This document shows, piece by piece, positions 1 to 10,300 of a stretch of 64,000 nucleotides of DNA. Origin of the DNA: Paenibacillus luteus. GTDB lineage: Bacteria > Bacillota > Bacilli > Paenibacillales > Paenibacillaceae. The translations under genes and the position numbers were made by a program. The DNA lies in assembly GCF_006542765.1 (NCBI RefSeq), contig NZ_SKCD01000001.1, positions 62,001 through 126,000 on the forward strand. Direction: 5' to 3'. Below the pieces are notes generated by a model. It did not search any database. It saw only the letters and a list, made by a program, of their open reading frames with translations, and was not told the DNA's origin. Each line of letters opens with the position of its first letter. Position 1 is the first letter of the stretch.

Positions 1-1655
1 TAGAACTCCGCTGCTCCTTCCAATGAGTGCTGCTTCGCTGCTCCGGCTCGTGACTCTCCTTCAATTCTGCGCAGCTGTTCGAGTACCGTATTAACCGCTG
101 GCAGCGAATACCGCTCACGCTCCAGTTTTGACGCAAGCTGTTGGCGAGCTAGTGCTTGAAACGATTCATAGTCAAACAGCTTCGGATACGCACTTCCCCA
201 ATGCTCAATCAATTGAAGTACGCTGCCTGCTCCTGACAAGATTTGAAGTTTTCTCTCCAAATAGGAGATAAACAAGCTCCCCATCAACCTCGAATCCGCA
301 ATCAACATCCGGAAGAACGCATAGCTGAAGTCAGCATTGCTTTCTACCCCGTCATATAATGCCTCTACTGCTGCTTGGTCACTGAGCCTGCTTGCGTTGT
401 TAAGGGCTGAGAGAAAGAAAGAGACCAGCTTGCCCTCAAAATATTTACCGTCAATCCGGTAATATTCCTTAAACACATCGACGATGAACGCATCCGGCAC
501 CTGACCTTGCCGCACGCGGTCAAACTCATAATCGAAGCGGGAAAGAAGCACATCCGACAGACGAATCTTGGCATTCAGCGCGCCGGAAGGCTGCAAGTAG
601 TCGAGCAAGCCGCGCAGCACCACGCTTTTATGCGCTTCATACAGTGACTCGTTGCCTTCCTCGATCTGATAGATGACGCAAAGCTCATGATAGCTTGCAG
701 CAGCGACTTTCCTCTCCACTCCCATGTCTGCTAACATCAGCTCAGCGAATGGGTAAAAGCCGTCCGCTCGCGATGGACGCTCTAAATTGTCCCATGCAAA
801 ATCCAAATACGGCTGATCCGCCCCATCCAGATCCACATTCGTAATCCTGCCGCTCGCAAAATCAAACGTATAATCCTTCTCGATGCTCCGGTCGCTAGCG
901 CGAAGGCTCCCTTGTTCAACAAAGGTGAGATGCACGCCTTTCCTGCTTTGCGGCTCCTTCGCATACGTAATGAAGCCAAGCTGTTTCCGGTAAGCGTAAG
1001 GCAGACTCGCATAAATCACATTCAGCAATTGCATCGCTTTCTCCGGCAGCTGTACAATTGGAACATCAAGCGAGACGTAGATCTTCTTCTTGCCTCCGCC
1101 AACGGCTGTCATCACCGCATACAGCAGCTGCTTAAATGGAATCTCTCCAATATTCAGGAGCGCTAATGTCGAGCGGTAGGTTGGTTTGATCGCAGACGCC
1201 CTATGAGTCGGCAAGCTCGCCAGTTCGGCAAGCTCCGTCCCGTTCTCAATATCATATTGATCGTCGAAGGAGGCTCGCAGCCAGCTTTCATACCGGTCGG
1301 CAGATTCGTCCTCATGCCCCGCAGGTATCAAGTAGTTATGCGTAAAGAACGCGCTGCGCAGTCCTGTGAAATCCACCGCCTTGTACACGCTGCGCCCAAG
1401 GAGAATATCGCCATTGTCGAGATGAAGCAAGTGCATCGTCTCTGGGTAGGCGCTGCCGTCTTTCTCGCCGCGCGTCGCAAGCTCCGTTGGAGCATCGTAA
1501 ACGCAGAACGGATGAAGCACTTTTTTGATATATGCCGGCTCCAGCCCGCTCGACTTCGCAACTGTGTCATAACCTTCCGTGGATCTGAAAATACCGCGTC
1601 TCTCCCGTGCGTACATCTGCTGCTGAATCATACTACGGGGCATGGAATCGCGCAC
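1..1655 (-). CDS. GTPase-associated protein 1 (GAP1)-like, C-terminus cut by window edge
   Basis: The frame is open from a GTG at 1655 to the left edge (about 551 codons), so only the N-terminal part is seen. The GTG shares one base with the stop of the GTPase gene upstream (TAGTG) and lies 9 nt after GGGGAG; an ATG at 1643 is possible but poorly spaced. Early residues include RRGIFRSTEGYDTVAKS, then LHPFCVYDAP, then a long mixed alpha/beta and helical region. This agrees with what I remember of the N-terminal type 2 and middle domains of GTPase-associated protein 1, a family encoded beside TRAFAC GTPases in bacteria. I see no catalytic motif. It is the last visible gene of the seven-gene operon, translationally coupled to the GTPase, which suggests a direct partner. 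The family call is from memory and moderate; the coding call is firm. Confidence 0.75.
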   Translation of the reverse strand, partial: MRDSMPRSMIQQQMYARERRGIFRSTEGYDTVAKSSGLEPAYIKKVLHPFCVYDAPTELATRGEKDGSAYPETMHLLHLDNGDILLGRSVYKAVDFTGLRSAFFTHNYLIPAGHEDESADRYESWLRASFDDQYDIENGTELAELASLPTHRASAIKPTYRSTLALLNIGEIPFKQLLYAVMTAVGGGKKKIYVSLDVPIVQLPEKAMQLLNVIYASLPYAYRKQLGFITYAKEPQSRKGVHLTFVEQGSLRASDRSIEKDYTFDFASGRITNVDLDGADQPYLDFAWDNLERPSRADGFYPFAELMLADMGVERKVAAASYHELCVIYQIEEGNESLYEAHKSVVLRGLLDYLQPSGALNAKIRLSDVLLSRFDYEFDRVRQGQVPDAFIVDVFKEYYRIDGKYFEGKLVSFFLSALNNASRLSDQAAVEALYDGVESNADFSYAFFRMLIADSRLMGSLFISYLERKLQILSGAGSVLQLIEHWGSAYPKLFDYESFQALARQQLASKLERERYSLPAVNTVLEQLRRIEGESRAGAAKQHSLEGAAEF

Positions 1656-2914
1656 TATTCTCTTCTCCCCTCAATATAGTTCAGCTTGTAGAGCAGCCAC
1701 ACGAACGGCTCGTCCACACGAATCGGGCTCACGACGGTTTGCAGCTTCTGATCCACGGGGTTACTGCCAAGGGCTGATACCGCATAATAAGCCGTATCCT
1801 TGAAATAAACGTCCATCGTCCCCTTGAACGGGCGATCGACCTTTTCGATAAATCGGCGAATTTCGCCATCAATATTTTCAAACTCGGTCAGGTTGAAATA
1901 ATTGCGGTGCACCATATTGTTAAAAATATTGCTATTCGATTTGATGTATTCTCCATCTTCGTCTTTAAGGGAATGAAGCATATCGCTCTTCGTCAGCACG
2001 ACGGCCGTCGGGATATCCGTTTTGTTATTTTCCTGATAGGCGATGAAATCGCCGAACATCGTCAGCACGACATCGCGCGGCTCATCATATTGGGAAACCC
2101 ACTCGCCAGGCTTATCGCCGAGGTTCATTCTGATCTTCTCGCGAATCGAGCGGATCTGCAGCGGATCAACCATTAGCAGAATGCCTGCCGAGTTTTTGAT
2201 ATGCTGTCCGTGCAGGCCAAGGTAATCCTGTTCTACCATGCCCTCGCCCGCCACATCGAAGAATACGAGCGTAAGCGGCGGCTTGGTCTCATCCTTAAAG
2301 ACAAATTGGAAAATAAACGGCTCCTGCATTTTCTCCTTCTGAGTAGAAGCAAGCAGGTCGCCACGCTCGAATAAGGGCTCCTCATAATAGGTGCGGAACT
2401 TGCGGCTGATCTCCGCGTTCAGCGGCATGCAGGCCGCATCGAAATGATCCGCCGTCGTGTTCTGAAGCGTATGGATCAAGGCAGTCATGTACACTGATTT
2501 GCCAACCTGAGATGCGCCAATAATTGAAATGATATTGCTTGGCGCCTTGCCTGCCGTTACCGGAAGCTCATTGTGGCATTTCGGGCAAAGCCTTCTGCGC
2601 GTCAGCTCGCCATACCGGTCATGCAGCCCAATCAGCACGTGATCCGAGTACACGCGGTATTCCTCCGGCACGTCAACCGGATAGAGCACCGCTTCCATGT
2701 CATGCACAGAGTCTAGGCCAAAGCGCTCACGGTACTTGTTCAGCGCCTCGTCTTCCCCGAGCGCGTAGTCCTCATCGTCCTCGCGGGAATGGGTGGCGCG
2801 AAACACAGCCTCGTCTGGCGTAAATTTGCTGAAGCAATAGGGACAGACGATGTCATAAAACAACGGCCGCTGCTTGGCTTCCGGCTTTTTCTTAAAAAGA
2901 TCGAAAATGCCCAT
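1655..2914 (-). CDS. Zinc-ribbon TRAFAC-type (double-GTPase-like) GTPase
   Basis: The product is a 419-residue predicted GTP-binding switch. It has a split zinc ribbon (Cys24/Cys27 and Cys110/Cys113), then a P-loop at residues 133-140 (GASQVGKS), a Walker B region VFFDVAGEG, and VVLTKSD, which fits the (N/T)KxD guanine-specificity motif. This order resembles the double-GTPase-2 class found next to GAP1-like proteins. The ATG start follows AAGGAGG with good spacing. The gene lies 14 nt after the 211-residue protein gene and overlaps the GAP1-like gene by one base, so both are probably made in fixed ratio. No membrane segment is visible, so it should be cytosolic or attached through the membrane vWA proteins of the operon. 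GTP rather than ATP use is inferred from TKSD. Confidence 0.8.
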   Translation of the reverse strand: MGIFDLFKKKPEAKQRPLFYDIVCPYCFSKFTPDEAVFRATHSREDDEDYALGEDEALNKYRERFGLDSVHDMEAVLYPVDVPEEYRVYSDHVLIGLHDRYGELTRRRLCPKCHNELPVTAGKAPSNIISIIGASQVGKSVYMTALIHTLQNTTADHFDAACMPLNAEISRKFRTYYEEPLFERGDLLASTQKEKMQEPFIFQFVFKDETKPPLTLVFFDVAGEGMVEQDYLGLHGQHIKNSAGILLMVDPLQIRSIREKIRMNLGDKPGEWVSQYDEPRDVVLTMFGDFIAYQENNKTDIPTAVVLTKSDMLHSLKDEDGEYIKSNSNIFNNMVHRNYFNLTEFENIDGEIRRFIEKVDRPFKGTMDVYFKDTAYYAVSALGSNPVDQKLQTVVSPIRVDEPFVWLLYKLNYIEGRRE

Positions 2915-2928
2915 GCGATCTTCCTCCT

Positions 2929-3564
2929 TTATTCTGAAATTAAATCATACATTTGCCCTTGTGACCGTCCGTCGATAAAGAATAAGCGGATATAATCCTG
3001 CTTGCCTACTTCGATGGCCGGCAGCACGTTTCTTCCTGCCGCAAAAGGGGCAACGAACGGATACAGCATCCCATCCTCTTTATTCGAAGGATACCCGCCC
3101 TGCTTCTTCACGTAGCACAGCACATCCTTCGCTACCGGAACCTCCGTCGTTACCTGAATTTGAACCGTTTTGAACTTTCTGAAGAAACCGCTCTTCTCCG
3201 TTACGGAATAATATATTTTAGCCTTTCCGGCACTGATTTCGATCCGATTATTGTCTTCCTGCTGAAGAACGAGCTGCGGGCCCCCGCTGCCCTCCAGACA
3301 GGCATAGACCGTAAATACATAACGGCCAATGCCTTCAATCCGGCTGTGGTAACCATTGTTTGCCTTATATTCCGCCCGCGTATACAGCTTCGCGTTTCCG
3401 ATGTCCCCGGCAAAGGAGTCCGCCTGCTCAGCAGGCGCTTTCCCGATATAAACCGCCTCGATCTCCCGCGGCCAGGTCCAGCGCAGCGTGCAGCGGTCCT
3501 CCTCCATCATCCGGGTCAGCCCGCTGATCACCGGAGTATCCTTCCCCGCTTCGATAAAACGCAT
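2929..3564 (-). CDS. Unrecognised 211-residue beta-rich protein of the GTPase/tubulin operon
   Basis: I do not recognise this family. The protein is 211 residues, has no signal peptide or membrane segment, and alternates short hydrophobic strands with polar turns, suggesting a beta-sandwich or fibronectin-like adaptor. Aromatic and basic residues are frequent (for example TWPREIEAVYIGK near the N-terminus and KQDYIRLFFIDGR near the C-terminus). The ATG follows AGGAGG with good spacing. It lies 22 nt downstream of the membrane vWA gene and 14 nt upstream of the GTPase gene, so it is firmly part of the operon. A role as a binding or scaffold subunit is inference from size, fold type and position only. 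Confidence 0.75.
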   Translation of the reverse strand: MRFIEAGKDTPVISGLTRMMEEDRCTLRWTWPREIEAVYIGKAPAEQADSFAGDIGNAKLYTRAEYKANNGYHSRIEGIGRYVFTVYACLEGSGGPQLVLQQEDNNRIEISAGKAKIYYSVTEKSGFFRKFKTVQIQVTTEVPVAKDVLCYVKKQGGYPSNKEDGMLYPFVAPFAAGRNVLPAIEVGKQDYIRLFFIDGRSQGQMYDLISE

Positions 3565-3586
3565 GTCTATCCGCCTCCTGAATCAG

Positions 3587-4873
3587 TTAAAAACCATGGC
3601 TGCGGCTATCCTTCGACCGTCCGCCCATGCCCGCGGAGGGAAGCGCCGAGCCGCTGCCTTTTCTTCCGCCTCCGCGTGATTTCGTGCCGCTGTTCTCCCT
3701 AATCGGAACAATCAGCGTAAACAGCCCTATAACGGCCGCCAGCACAAGGGCAGCGATAAAGCGCCAGAACCCGTCGGTAAAGTCATGCCCCGACAAGCCA
3801 TAATCCAAAATATAACCGGCAGCTATGCCGCCTACAATTCCGCCTGCGCCAAAGCTAAGCGCCAGAAAACGGTTATCAAACACCAGCCCGAGCGATACCC
3901 CGATTGCTAAGCCAATGAGAGCAAAGGCCAGAATACGCAGCAGCATGTAGAGCGTACTGTCTTCCAGCGTGCCTTTACGCTCCGTTAAGAGTGTCCGGTT
4001 ATCAAGCTTTTTGTAAATGTTTTGGAAAACGAGTGACACGCCGTTTGCTTCGGTCACGTCGTAATAGCTGCCTCCCGTAGCGTCCGCGATTTGCTGCAGC
4101 AAGGCTGAGCCTCTCGTATCGACCACGCTAAGCCCTACGGTGTTAATGACAATTTGCTGCTCTTTATAATCCTCGATTTGTTGGTTAATGCTCGATTCGC
4201 TAAAGCCGTCCGAGAGCAGAATAACCATTGTACCTCGTGCGAAGCCCGTTTCACCCTGTATCGTCTTCATCGCCTCCGACAGCGCAAGTCTGAAGTCTGT
4301 GCCTCCGTCCGTCGGCTCTATGGCATCGATAGCTGCATGGATCTCGTTCTTCTTCTCCTGCGAGCTTACATTGACAAAAGGCTGGAGCAATTCCGCCGTG
4401 TTGCTGAACATGACAATCGCTACACGCTTGTCGCCGTCCATATTGTCTATCAACTGCTTAGCGGCCGTGTAGCGCTCGTTATCAGGATCAGTCTCGAGCA
4501 TGCTTCCCGAATTATCGATTACGAGTACAATGTCCTTCACTTGCTTGGCTCCGCCTAAATGCAGCCCGTACAGCAGCTGAAGCAATCCGCCTACAATAAA
4601 CAGCAGCACAAGCGTCGACGGCACAAGCAGTTTCCACGATAAATCCGTGTAGCGCTGTCTCCATGAATTTCCGTTCAGACGAGGCGCTATTAGCTCAGCA
4701 ATTAGGCAAAATACGCCTATGCACAAAGCAAGAACACCGAAGTAGAGGCCTACCACGGCAAAACGCGGCCAAGTCTCGAGCAGCGAGCCTAGAATAACCT
4801 CGCCGATCGCAAATCCGATTGCGCCGCCGATCAGGCTGAACAATAGGAGGAGCAGGTTTATTTTTCGTTGCAT
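3587..4873 (-). CDS. Membrane vWA-domain protein
   Basis: The product is a 428-residue polytopic membrane protein. Three hydrophobic segments precede and three follow a central von Willebrand factor A domain. The metal-ion-dependent adhesion site looks complete: DNSGS after VLVID, the threonine in GGTD, and the aspartate in LLSDG. The C-terminal tail is short and rich in Gly, Ser, Arg and Lys. I chose the ATG at 4873 (MQRKINLLLLLFS) because it starts directly before the first membrane helix and has AAGGAT upstream; an in-frame start 39 nt earlier exists but adds an unlikely leader. In BatA-like and MoxR-linked systems such proteins serve as membrane assembly platforms. Here it sits 59 nt after the 800-residue protein gene and 22 nt before the beta-rich protein gene. 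Confidence 0.8.
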   Translation of the reverse strand: MQRKINLLLLLFSLIGGAIGFAIGEVILGSLLETWPRFAVVGLYFGVLALCIGVFCLIAELIAPRLNGNSWRQRYTDLSWKLLVPSTLVLLFIVGGLLQLLYGLHLGGAKQVKDIVLVIDNSGSMLETDPDNERYTAAKQLIDNMDGDKRVAIVMFSNTAELLQPFVNVSSQEKKNEIHAAIDAIEPTDGGTDFRLALSEAMKTIQGETGFARGTMVILLSDGFSESSINQQIEDYKEQQIVINTVGLSVVDTRGSALLQQIADATGGSYYDVTEANGVSLVFQNIYKKLDNRTLLTERKGTLEDSTLYMLLRILAFALIGLAIGVSLGLVFDNRFLALSFGAGGIVGGIAAGYILDYGLSGHDFTDGFWRFIAALVLAAVIGLFTLIVPIRENSGTKSRGGGRKGSGSALPSAGMGGRSKDSRSHGF

Positions 4874-4932
4874 GATGTAAGCATCCTTTCCGCACTTGCT
4901 AGTAGACCGCACTGATGATTCACGTAAATCGG

Positions 4933-7335
4933 TCAGCGAAGCTCAGGCAGAAGGGACGAATCAAGCGCATGGAATTCATACCCGTTCTGCAAATAGGTTT
5001 CGTAATAGACCTTGCCGTTCCGGTAATACATGAGGTCTTCCAAATGAAAGCCGCCCATCAGGTTCAGCTTCTCGACCCCGCTTCTGCGCTTCTCGTGCAC
5101 GCAGCCCAGCTTGTAGATGCGCGAGGTATCATCAACGCCAAGCGCATAACGGATAAACTCGCTGCCACGGTCACCGAACAAATATTTTTCCTCATAACGA
5201 TGCTCATGAGTGTAATCAAGCAGCCGGATATGAATCGCCGCGTGGTCCTCCAGCATCCGGTAGAGCTTCTCAAACAGCTCATCCCGCGACAAAGCCTTCC
5301 GGTTGGTGTAAGCAACCGATACGTTTGCCCGCTGCAGCAGCTCCTCCTCGAAGGTCTGGGCGAAAGGCTCCGCCGTCAAAATATGCTTGCGGCATACGTC
5401 CGCCAAACGCTCAGCGAATGCCTGACCTCCTAGCGCCAGAAGCTCTTCTATGCTGCCTATCAACCGTTCCTCAAAGAATGCGCCTTTGCCTCGCTTCTCT
5501 TCGAAATCCTTCATGGCATTTTCCGTTATTCGATCGTAATAATCGAAAATGTTCTGCCCGATATAGTCATCCGCCATCCGAATGCTCTGCAGCGCCGTTT
5601 CTTTGAGCTCCGCTTCAAGCCCGGCCATTTGAGCGACGCGAACTTGATACTCGCCGTGCAGCTGCTCCAGCTCGCCGATGAATTTCCTGTACAAGGCAAG
5701 CTCGGTTTCAAGTCGCAGCAGCTGCCACTTCATCCGATATACCGTATCGAACAAAGCTCTTGTTAGCGCGCGTAAATTTTGTTTGTCCATAAATGGCAGC
5801 CGCTTGATCTTCAAGTCATCGACCCGCAGTTCGCGGGTCCGCTCCAACTCTTCCTGGGCCAGATCGATTTCTCTCACCAAGTCGCGCATACGGGCGCGTA
5901 AAGCTGCCGGTATGCTGCCGGTCTCGTTCTTCTCGTCGCTCCACTCCGCAACCTGATAGAAGCTGATACCTGCTTGCTCCCTTAAGTTCCGGCTTACGGT
6001 TCTCCGAAGCTCCAGCGCAGCTTTTACTTCATGCAGCCGCTCTTCGGCCGCGCCCGTAAAATGCTTATGAAAGAACGCCGCGCTGCTGTCGCCGTACAAA
6101 GCGTCTTCAGCCTCGCGCAGCGTAAGGCGTCGCAATTCCTCATACCGGATGCCGCTTGTCAGGAGCCCAGCCATATCAGCTAGCAGCTCCTCGCCAGGAA
6201 CCATGTCCGTCGTACGAGTCTCTATGGCTCCCGCATCCAGCCCGAAAAAGGCAAGCTTTTCCTTGCTGCCTAGCTCGGGTTCATGCTTCAGCCGCTCTGA
6301 CAATTGCTTGAAGAAGTGATACAACACGGTCAAGGCAATGGAATAGCTGGGACGCTTCACCTTGGCAAGCCCCGCTGAGACGAAGCCCTGCCGGCCGGAC
6401 TCGGACATCAGGCTGTTCTTGAAGGAAGAATTGTTGTAGCTGGCTTCACTTGACTGAACCTGCGCTTCCTTCCTTCTTCTGTTTTTGAGCAGGAGTACAT
6501 GGCAAATGATTTCATAGTTATCCAGCATCCCATTGAGCGTCGTCATGCCGCGCTCGTCGCGATCAGACAGCAGATAAACAAGATCGAATAACGAAGACGA
6601 ATGGTGATTCACAGGAATCGACAAGCCGTCTCCCGTCACCTGAAGCCGCGCGGAATACGAATAATCGGGCCGCTGCATGCCTTCCAGCTCGCGGAGAAAG
6701 CTGATGCCCGCCGCACTCGCATAACCAAATGTCTCCGATTGCTCCCGTTCATGGATCAAGCCATACAAATCCATTTGTACCGACTTGAACAGCTGCTGGA
6801 AGATCGATTGCGCAAGCAGCGATATTTCCGGGACCAATACGGTTAGCGGATCATCCACCCTCGTAATGACCGCAAGGTGCAGCCGGTCAAAGGAGGCGTA
6901 AAGCCTCCCGTAATCCGCAATGGTATCACTGACCTGCCGCAGCGCGCGGTTAAGCTCAGCCAAATGCCGCCCTTCCTTGTGGAAGGCCTCCCCAATCGCT
7001 CTGCGCTTTGTACGGTTGTCTTCCGGCCCGTCCGCAACTCCGTTAAGCGCCACTCGAATGACTTTGGCCGCCGATTGGCCCATATGCCCATCACCGGAAG
7101 TGGCTGCCGACTGCCTGCCGCTCCCAGAAAACACATGAAAATAGATGACTCCGGCGTTGTTGTCCCATTTCTGTTGGTTTGACCGGATCATCGGCTCGAT
7201 GGCGTCTCCCGTCTCATCGCCGATAAACAAGAACACCGTAGGATAATGAATGCTGCTCTGATCATCCTCTAGACCGCTTAGCTTCTGTTCAGCGGCCGAA
7301 TAATCGCTGGCGAATCGATCCAACAAGGCTCTCAT
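4933..7335 (-). CDS. Unrecognised 800-residue protein between tubulin-like and vWA genes
   Basis: I do not recognise this protein. It starts only 2 nt after the stop of the tubulin-like gene (TAG CG ATG), so it is very likely translationally coupled to it. The first 100 or so residues look alpha/beta (strands such as TVFLFIGDETG and VIYFHVFSGSG). The middle and C-terminal two thirds are strongly charged, Glu/Arg/Leu-rich and probably helical, with stretches that could form coiled coils around residues 440-620. There is no signal peptide or membrane segment. The coupling suggests a subunit or regulator of the tubulin-like filament, but that is inference. Confidence 0.75.
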   Translation of the reverse strand: MRALLDRFASDYSAAEQKLSGLEDDQSSIHYPTVFLFIGDETGDAIEPMIRSNQQKWDNNAGVIYFHVFSGSGRQSAATSGDGHMGQSAAKVIRVALNGVADGPEDNRTKRRAIGEAFHKEGRHLAELNRALRQVSDTIADYGRLYASFDRLHLAVITRVDDPLTVLVPEISLLAQSIFQQLFKSVQMDLYGLIHEREQSETFGYASAAGISFLRELEGMQRPDYSYSARLQVTGDGLSIPVNHHSSSLFDLVYLLSDRDERGMTTLNGMLDNYEIICHVLLLKNRRRKEAQVQSSEASYNNSSFKNSLMSESGRQGFVSAGLAKVKRPSYSIALTVLYHFFKQLSERLKHEPELGSKEKLAFFGLDAGAIETRTTDMVPGEELLADMAGLLTSGIRYEELRRLTLREAEDALYGDSSAAFFHKHFTGAAEERLHEVKAALELRRTVSRNLREQAGISFYQVAEWSDEKNETGSIPAALRARMRDLVREIDLAQEELERTRELRVDDLKIKRLPFMDKQNLRALTRALFDTVYRMKWQLLRLETELALYRKFIGELEQLHGEYQVRVAQMAGLEAELKETALQSIRMADDYIGQNIFDYYDRITENAMKDFEEKRGKGAFFEERLIGSIEELLALGGQAFAERLADVCRKHILTAEPFAQTFEEELLQRANVSVAYTNRKALSRDELFEKLYRMLEDHAAIHIRLLDYTHEHRYEEKYLFGDRGSEFIRYALGVDDTSRIYKLGCVHEKRRSGVEKLNLMGGFHLEDLMYYRNGKVYYETYLQNGYEFHALDSSLLPELR

Positions 7336-7337
7336 CG

Positions 7338-10300
7338 CTATTTCAGCTTTCTGCGAATGTCATTAAGCTTGGTTGTCATTTCCTTATAGAAGCGGTACAT
7401 CTCCTCGCCATTGGCAAGCTCTACCTTCTCGTACTCCAGACGCTCGCGCGCATCCAGGAAGCTGCCGAACAACTCCTCCAGCTTGGCCAGCAGCAGAGAG
7501 GTATCCTCCGAGGCCGTTACCTCCGTTACCCGGCGCGCGGCTTTGCGCATCAGCAGGCTGCGGTTCTTCTCATCAAGCTGGCGGAAGCTTTCGAATACTT
7601 CGAATTCGACGTAGCTGCTGCTTTTCATCAGATTGGCGAAGGGTGCCCACGCCTCCTCTTCAGGGTCACGGTCATACACATAAAGAGCACCCTTCTTGCA
7701 AATCGTCTCTGTATAAAGAGCCTCGATAAATTGATCAAGCCATTTCTCCTCGCCCTGGTGCAGAAGCAGCAATTGCTCCAGCTCACTCGCCTTCGCCGCA
7801 ATAGCCTCATACTTCGCCAATTCCTCGCGAACAAGCCTTAGCTGCTCCGGAGAGCGAATAAGATTCTCCTGTGCCAGCTCCTCCGTGAAGCTTCCGAAAA
7901 TATCCTTCGTCGTATCCAGCTCAAGCCCCTCGGACAACAGCCGCTTAAGCTCCGTTACCGCCCGCTTAACCTCGCCCAAATTTGGCTTTGCCGCATCAAG
8001 CTGCATATTGAACGGCTTTAACGCCTCCGACAGCTGAAACGCCTTAGTAAAGCGTACCGAATAACGGCTGCTCGTATTGTTATCGATGCCCTTCTCTACG
8101 ATAATTCGGAAGCTTTCCGCTTGGACAAATTCGGCGCGTACTCTGGCGTTGTAGCTTTTTACGCGCGGATTGACGTACGTATCGCCCCATGACTTTTCCG
8201 GAATCGGGGAAGGCAGGAACGTCCAGTTGACCCGGTCAGTCTGTACCAGATGGCGCCCGATACCTTCTTTGTCCATAATTGTCCGCTCGTAGCTTTCCTC
8301 ATATACCTTCAGCGGCGTATAGACGAATAAAGGCACGCCGTTTCTCGTATTCAACCAGAAAATACGGTTTTTGACCTCGCTCTCCTTAATCGTGAAGTGC
8401 GATTTGCCAATGGAATTGTTTTGATAGTTTTTGATGCCTCGCAAGATGCTAGGTGCCTGCACCGGCACCGAGACGAAGCCCCATGACGGCACATGCAAAT
8501 TGCCGGAGCTGTTGCTGAGATGGAACACCGGTATGGCTTCTTCATCCAGCTTGCTGGCAATATGGCGCTCGACGAACTTCTCGATCGACTCGTCGTTGCC
8601 GTATTTCATCACGAGGAATTCTTCCATCGATTTGGTGATCAGATCACCGAATTTATCGGTCAAAAACTCCGAGATCGAGCTGACGATATCGACCTCCTGC
8701 TCCTTCACCCACAGGTTGGAATGATCGAGCAGCTCCTGCGTAAAGTCGCGGATCAGATCATCCCCGTCCTTCTTATCCATCAGGCGGCTGATTACATCGG
8801 AAATGTCCGGCACGCCGACGATATTCCAATAGTACGTTTTGTTTCCTTTGTGGTCGGCCTGCTCTTCCCCGTTCGTCAGAAGCTCGCCGTTTTTGGCGAA
8901 AATCGCATTCAGCACATTTAAAATTTCCGTAAACACGTTATAAATCCGGTTATTCTCGTTATTGAGCAGTTGATGCAGATCCTCATAAAACTCAATAAGC
9001 TGCTCCATGCGCTCTACATCGGCATGCAGCCAATATTCATTAATTTTTGCTTCTATATAATTGTTTTTCTTCTTATCCTTGGATACGAACGCGCTTTTGG
9101 CATCGCCCATGCGCTCTTCCGCCTGCTCCCGCGCCGCTTCGATTTCCCGCGGAAGCCGCGTCAAGCCCTCGCGAAGCGTCTCAATATAGGAGAGCAGCAT
9201 TTTCAGCAAGCAAAAGCCTTTCTCGGTGTATAAGAGGCGTGAAACATAAAATGGCCCTTGCTCCGGATGAAGGAACGTCCTGCGAATCTGATCGGTAAAC
9301 TGGCCCACGATCTCGCCTGGGAGCTGCTTCTTCGCCTTGATATATTCCTCCCGGGCACGCGCCAAAAAGTTTTGCTCCAGCTCGGTGTCCATGTTCACCG
9401 CCTGCATCTTGATCACGTTGCTGTAGCTGAGCCGCTCGCTGTTCTCGAAACCCGGCAACGGCTCCGGCACGCGCGAATCAAACGTCTTCATCATCGTTTC
9501 CAGATCGATGCCCAGCTTGCGGGCGAACTTCTCCACATCGTCCTGGCTCGGCGCCTTCTCGAACATCTTGTCCATTTTGTTAAAAAGGCGGTAAGCCAAA
9601 TAGGTGGTCATTTCCTCAATCGGGAGCACCGCCGAGGAGGCGCCGATAATGTTGTAGTCGTAATTTGCCGGATACATCTTGTTCATCTGCGCAATGTTTG
9701 TCCGAATGTTGCTGATATAGTCATGAATGGCGAATTCCTCGCCGGATTGCTTCTCTTCGCTGGATATAAAGTTCGTTATATTTTCGGCCGTTACGTTCAT
9801 ACAGTAATCATAGGCATTCTCAAGCAGCTTGCCCTCCGCATTCGTAGCTGAGATTAAATGACAAAGGTTAAAGGGAGGCAGCGGCGAGTTCACGGACAAA
9901 ATATTGCCGTACTGCTGCTTGAAGCGCTCGCCCCTGCCGTCCACGTTCATCCAGTAATCCAGTTCCTTAAGCGCAGCGTACCCGTTCTTCTTAATATACT
10001 CGCGCGTATGGTCGCTCAGGCTTTTGTTCGCGAGGTTAATATCTGGCGTGAACAAATAACCAAGCGTATTCACGCGGTCAATGCCCGCCGAGCCGTGGTC
10101 GCGTTCGATAATGCCGCGGACGATATACGAAATATCAAGGAAACAGCCGCTGCCCGTACCGCCGGACAACCCTGTAAGCAGGAACACCATCAGCTTCTTG
10201 TTCGTGCCGACGGATAACGTTTTAATTTTTTTGTCGATGCTCTGCACGACCTGATTAATCTTCGTGAACAGCAGCAGGCGACCAGCCTGGCGCACCCCCG

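Noticed and set aside
1203..1679. Plus-strand frame of 158 codons near the left edge
   Set aside because: The minus strand is open through the whole region as the GAP1-like gene and is better supported by a coupled start and family motifs.
9258..10217. Plus-strand open frames opposite the tubulin-like gene
   Set aside because: They mirror the coding strand; none has a ribosome binding site or recognisable family.
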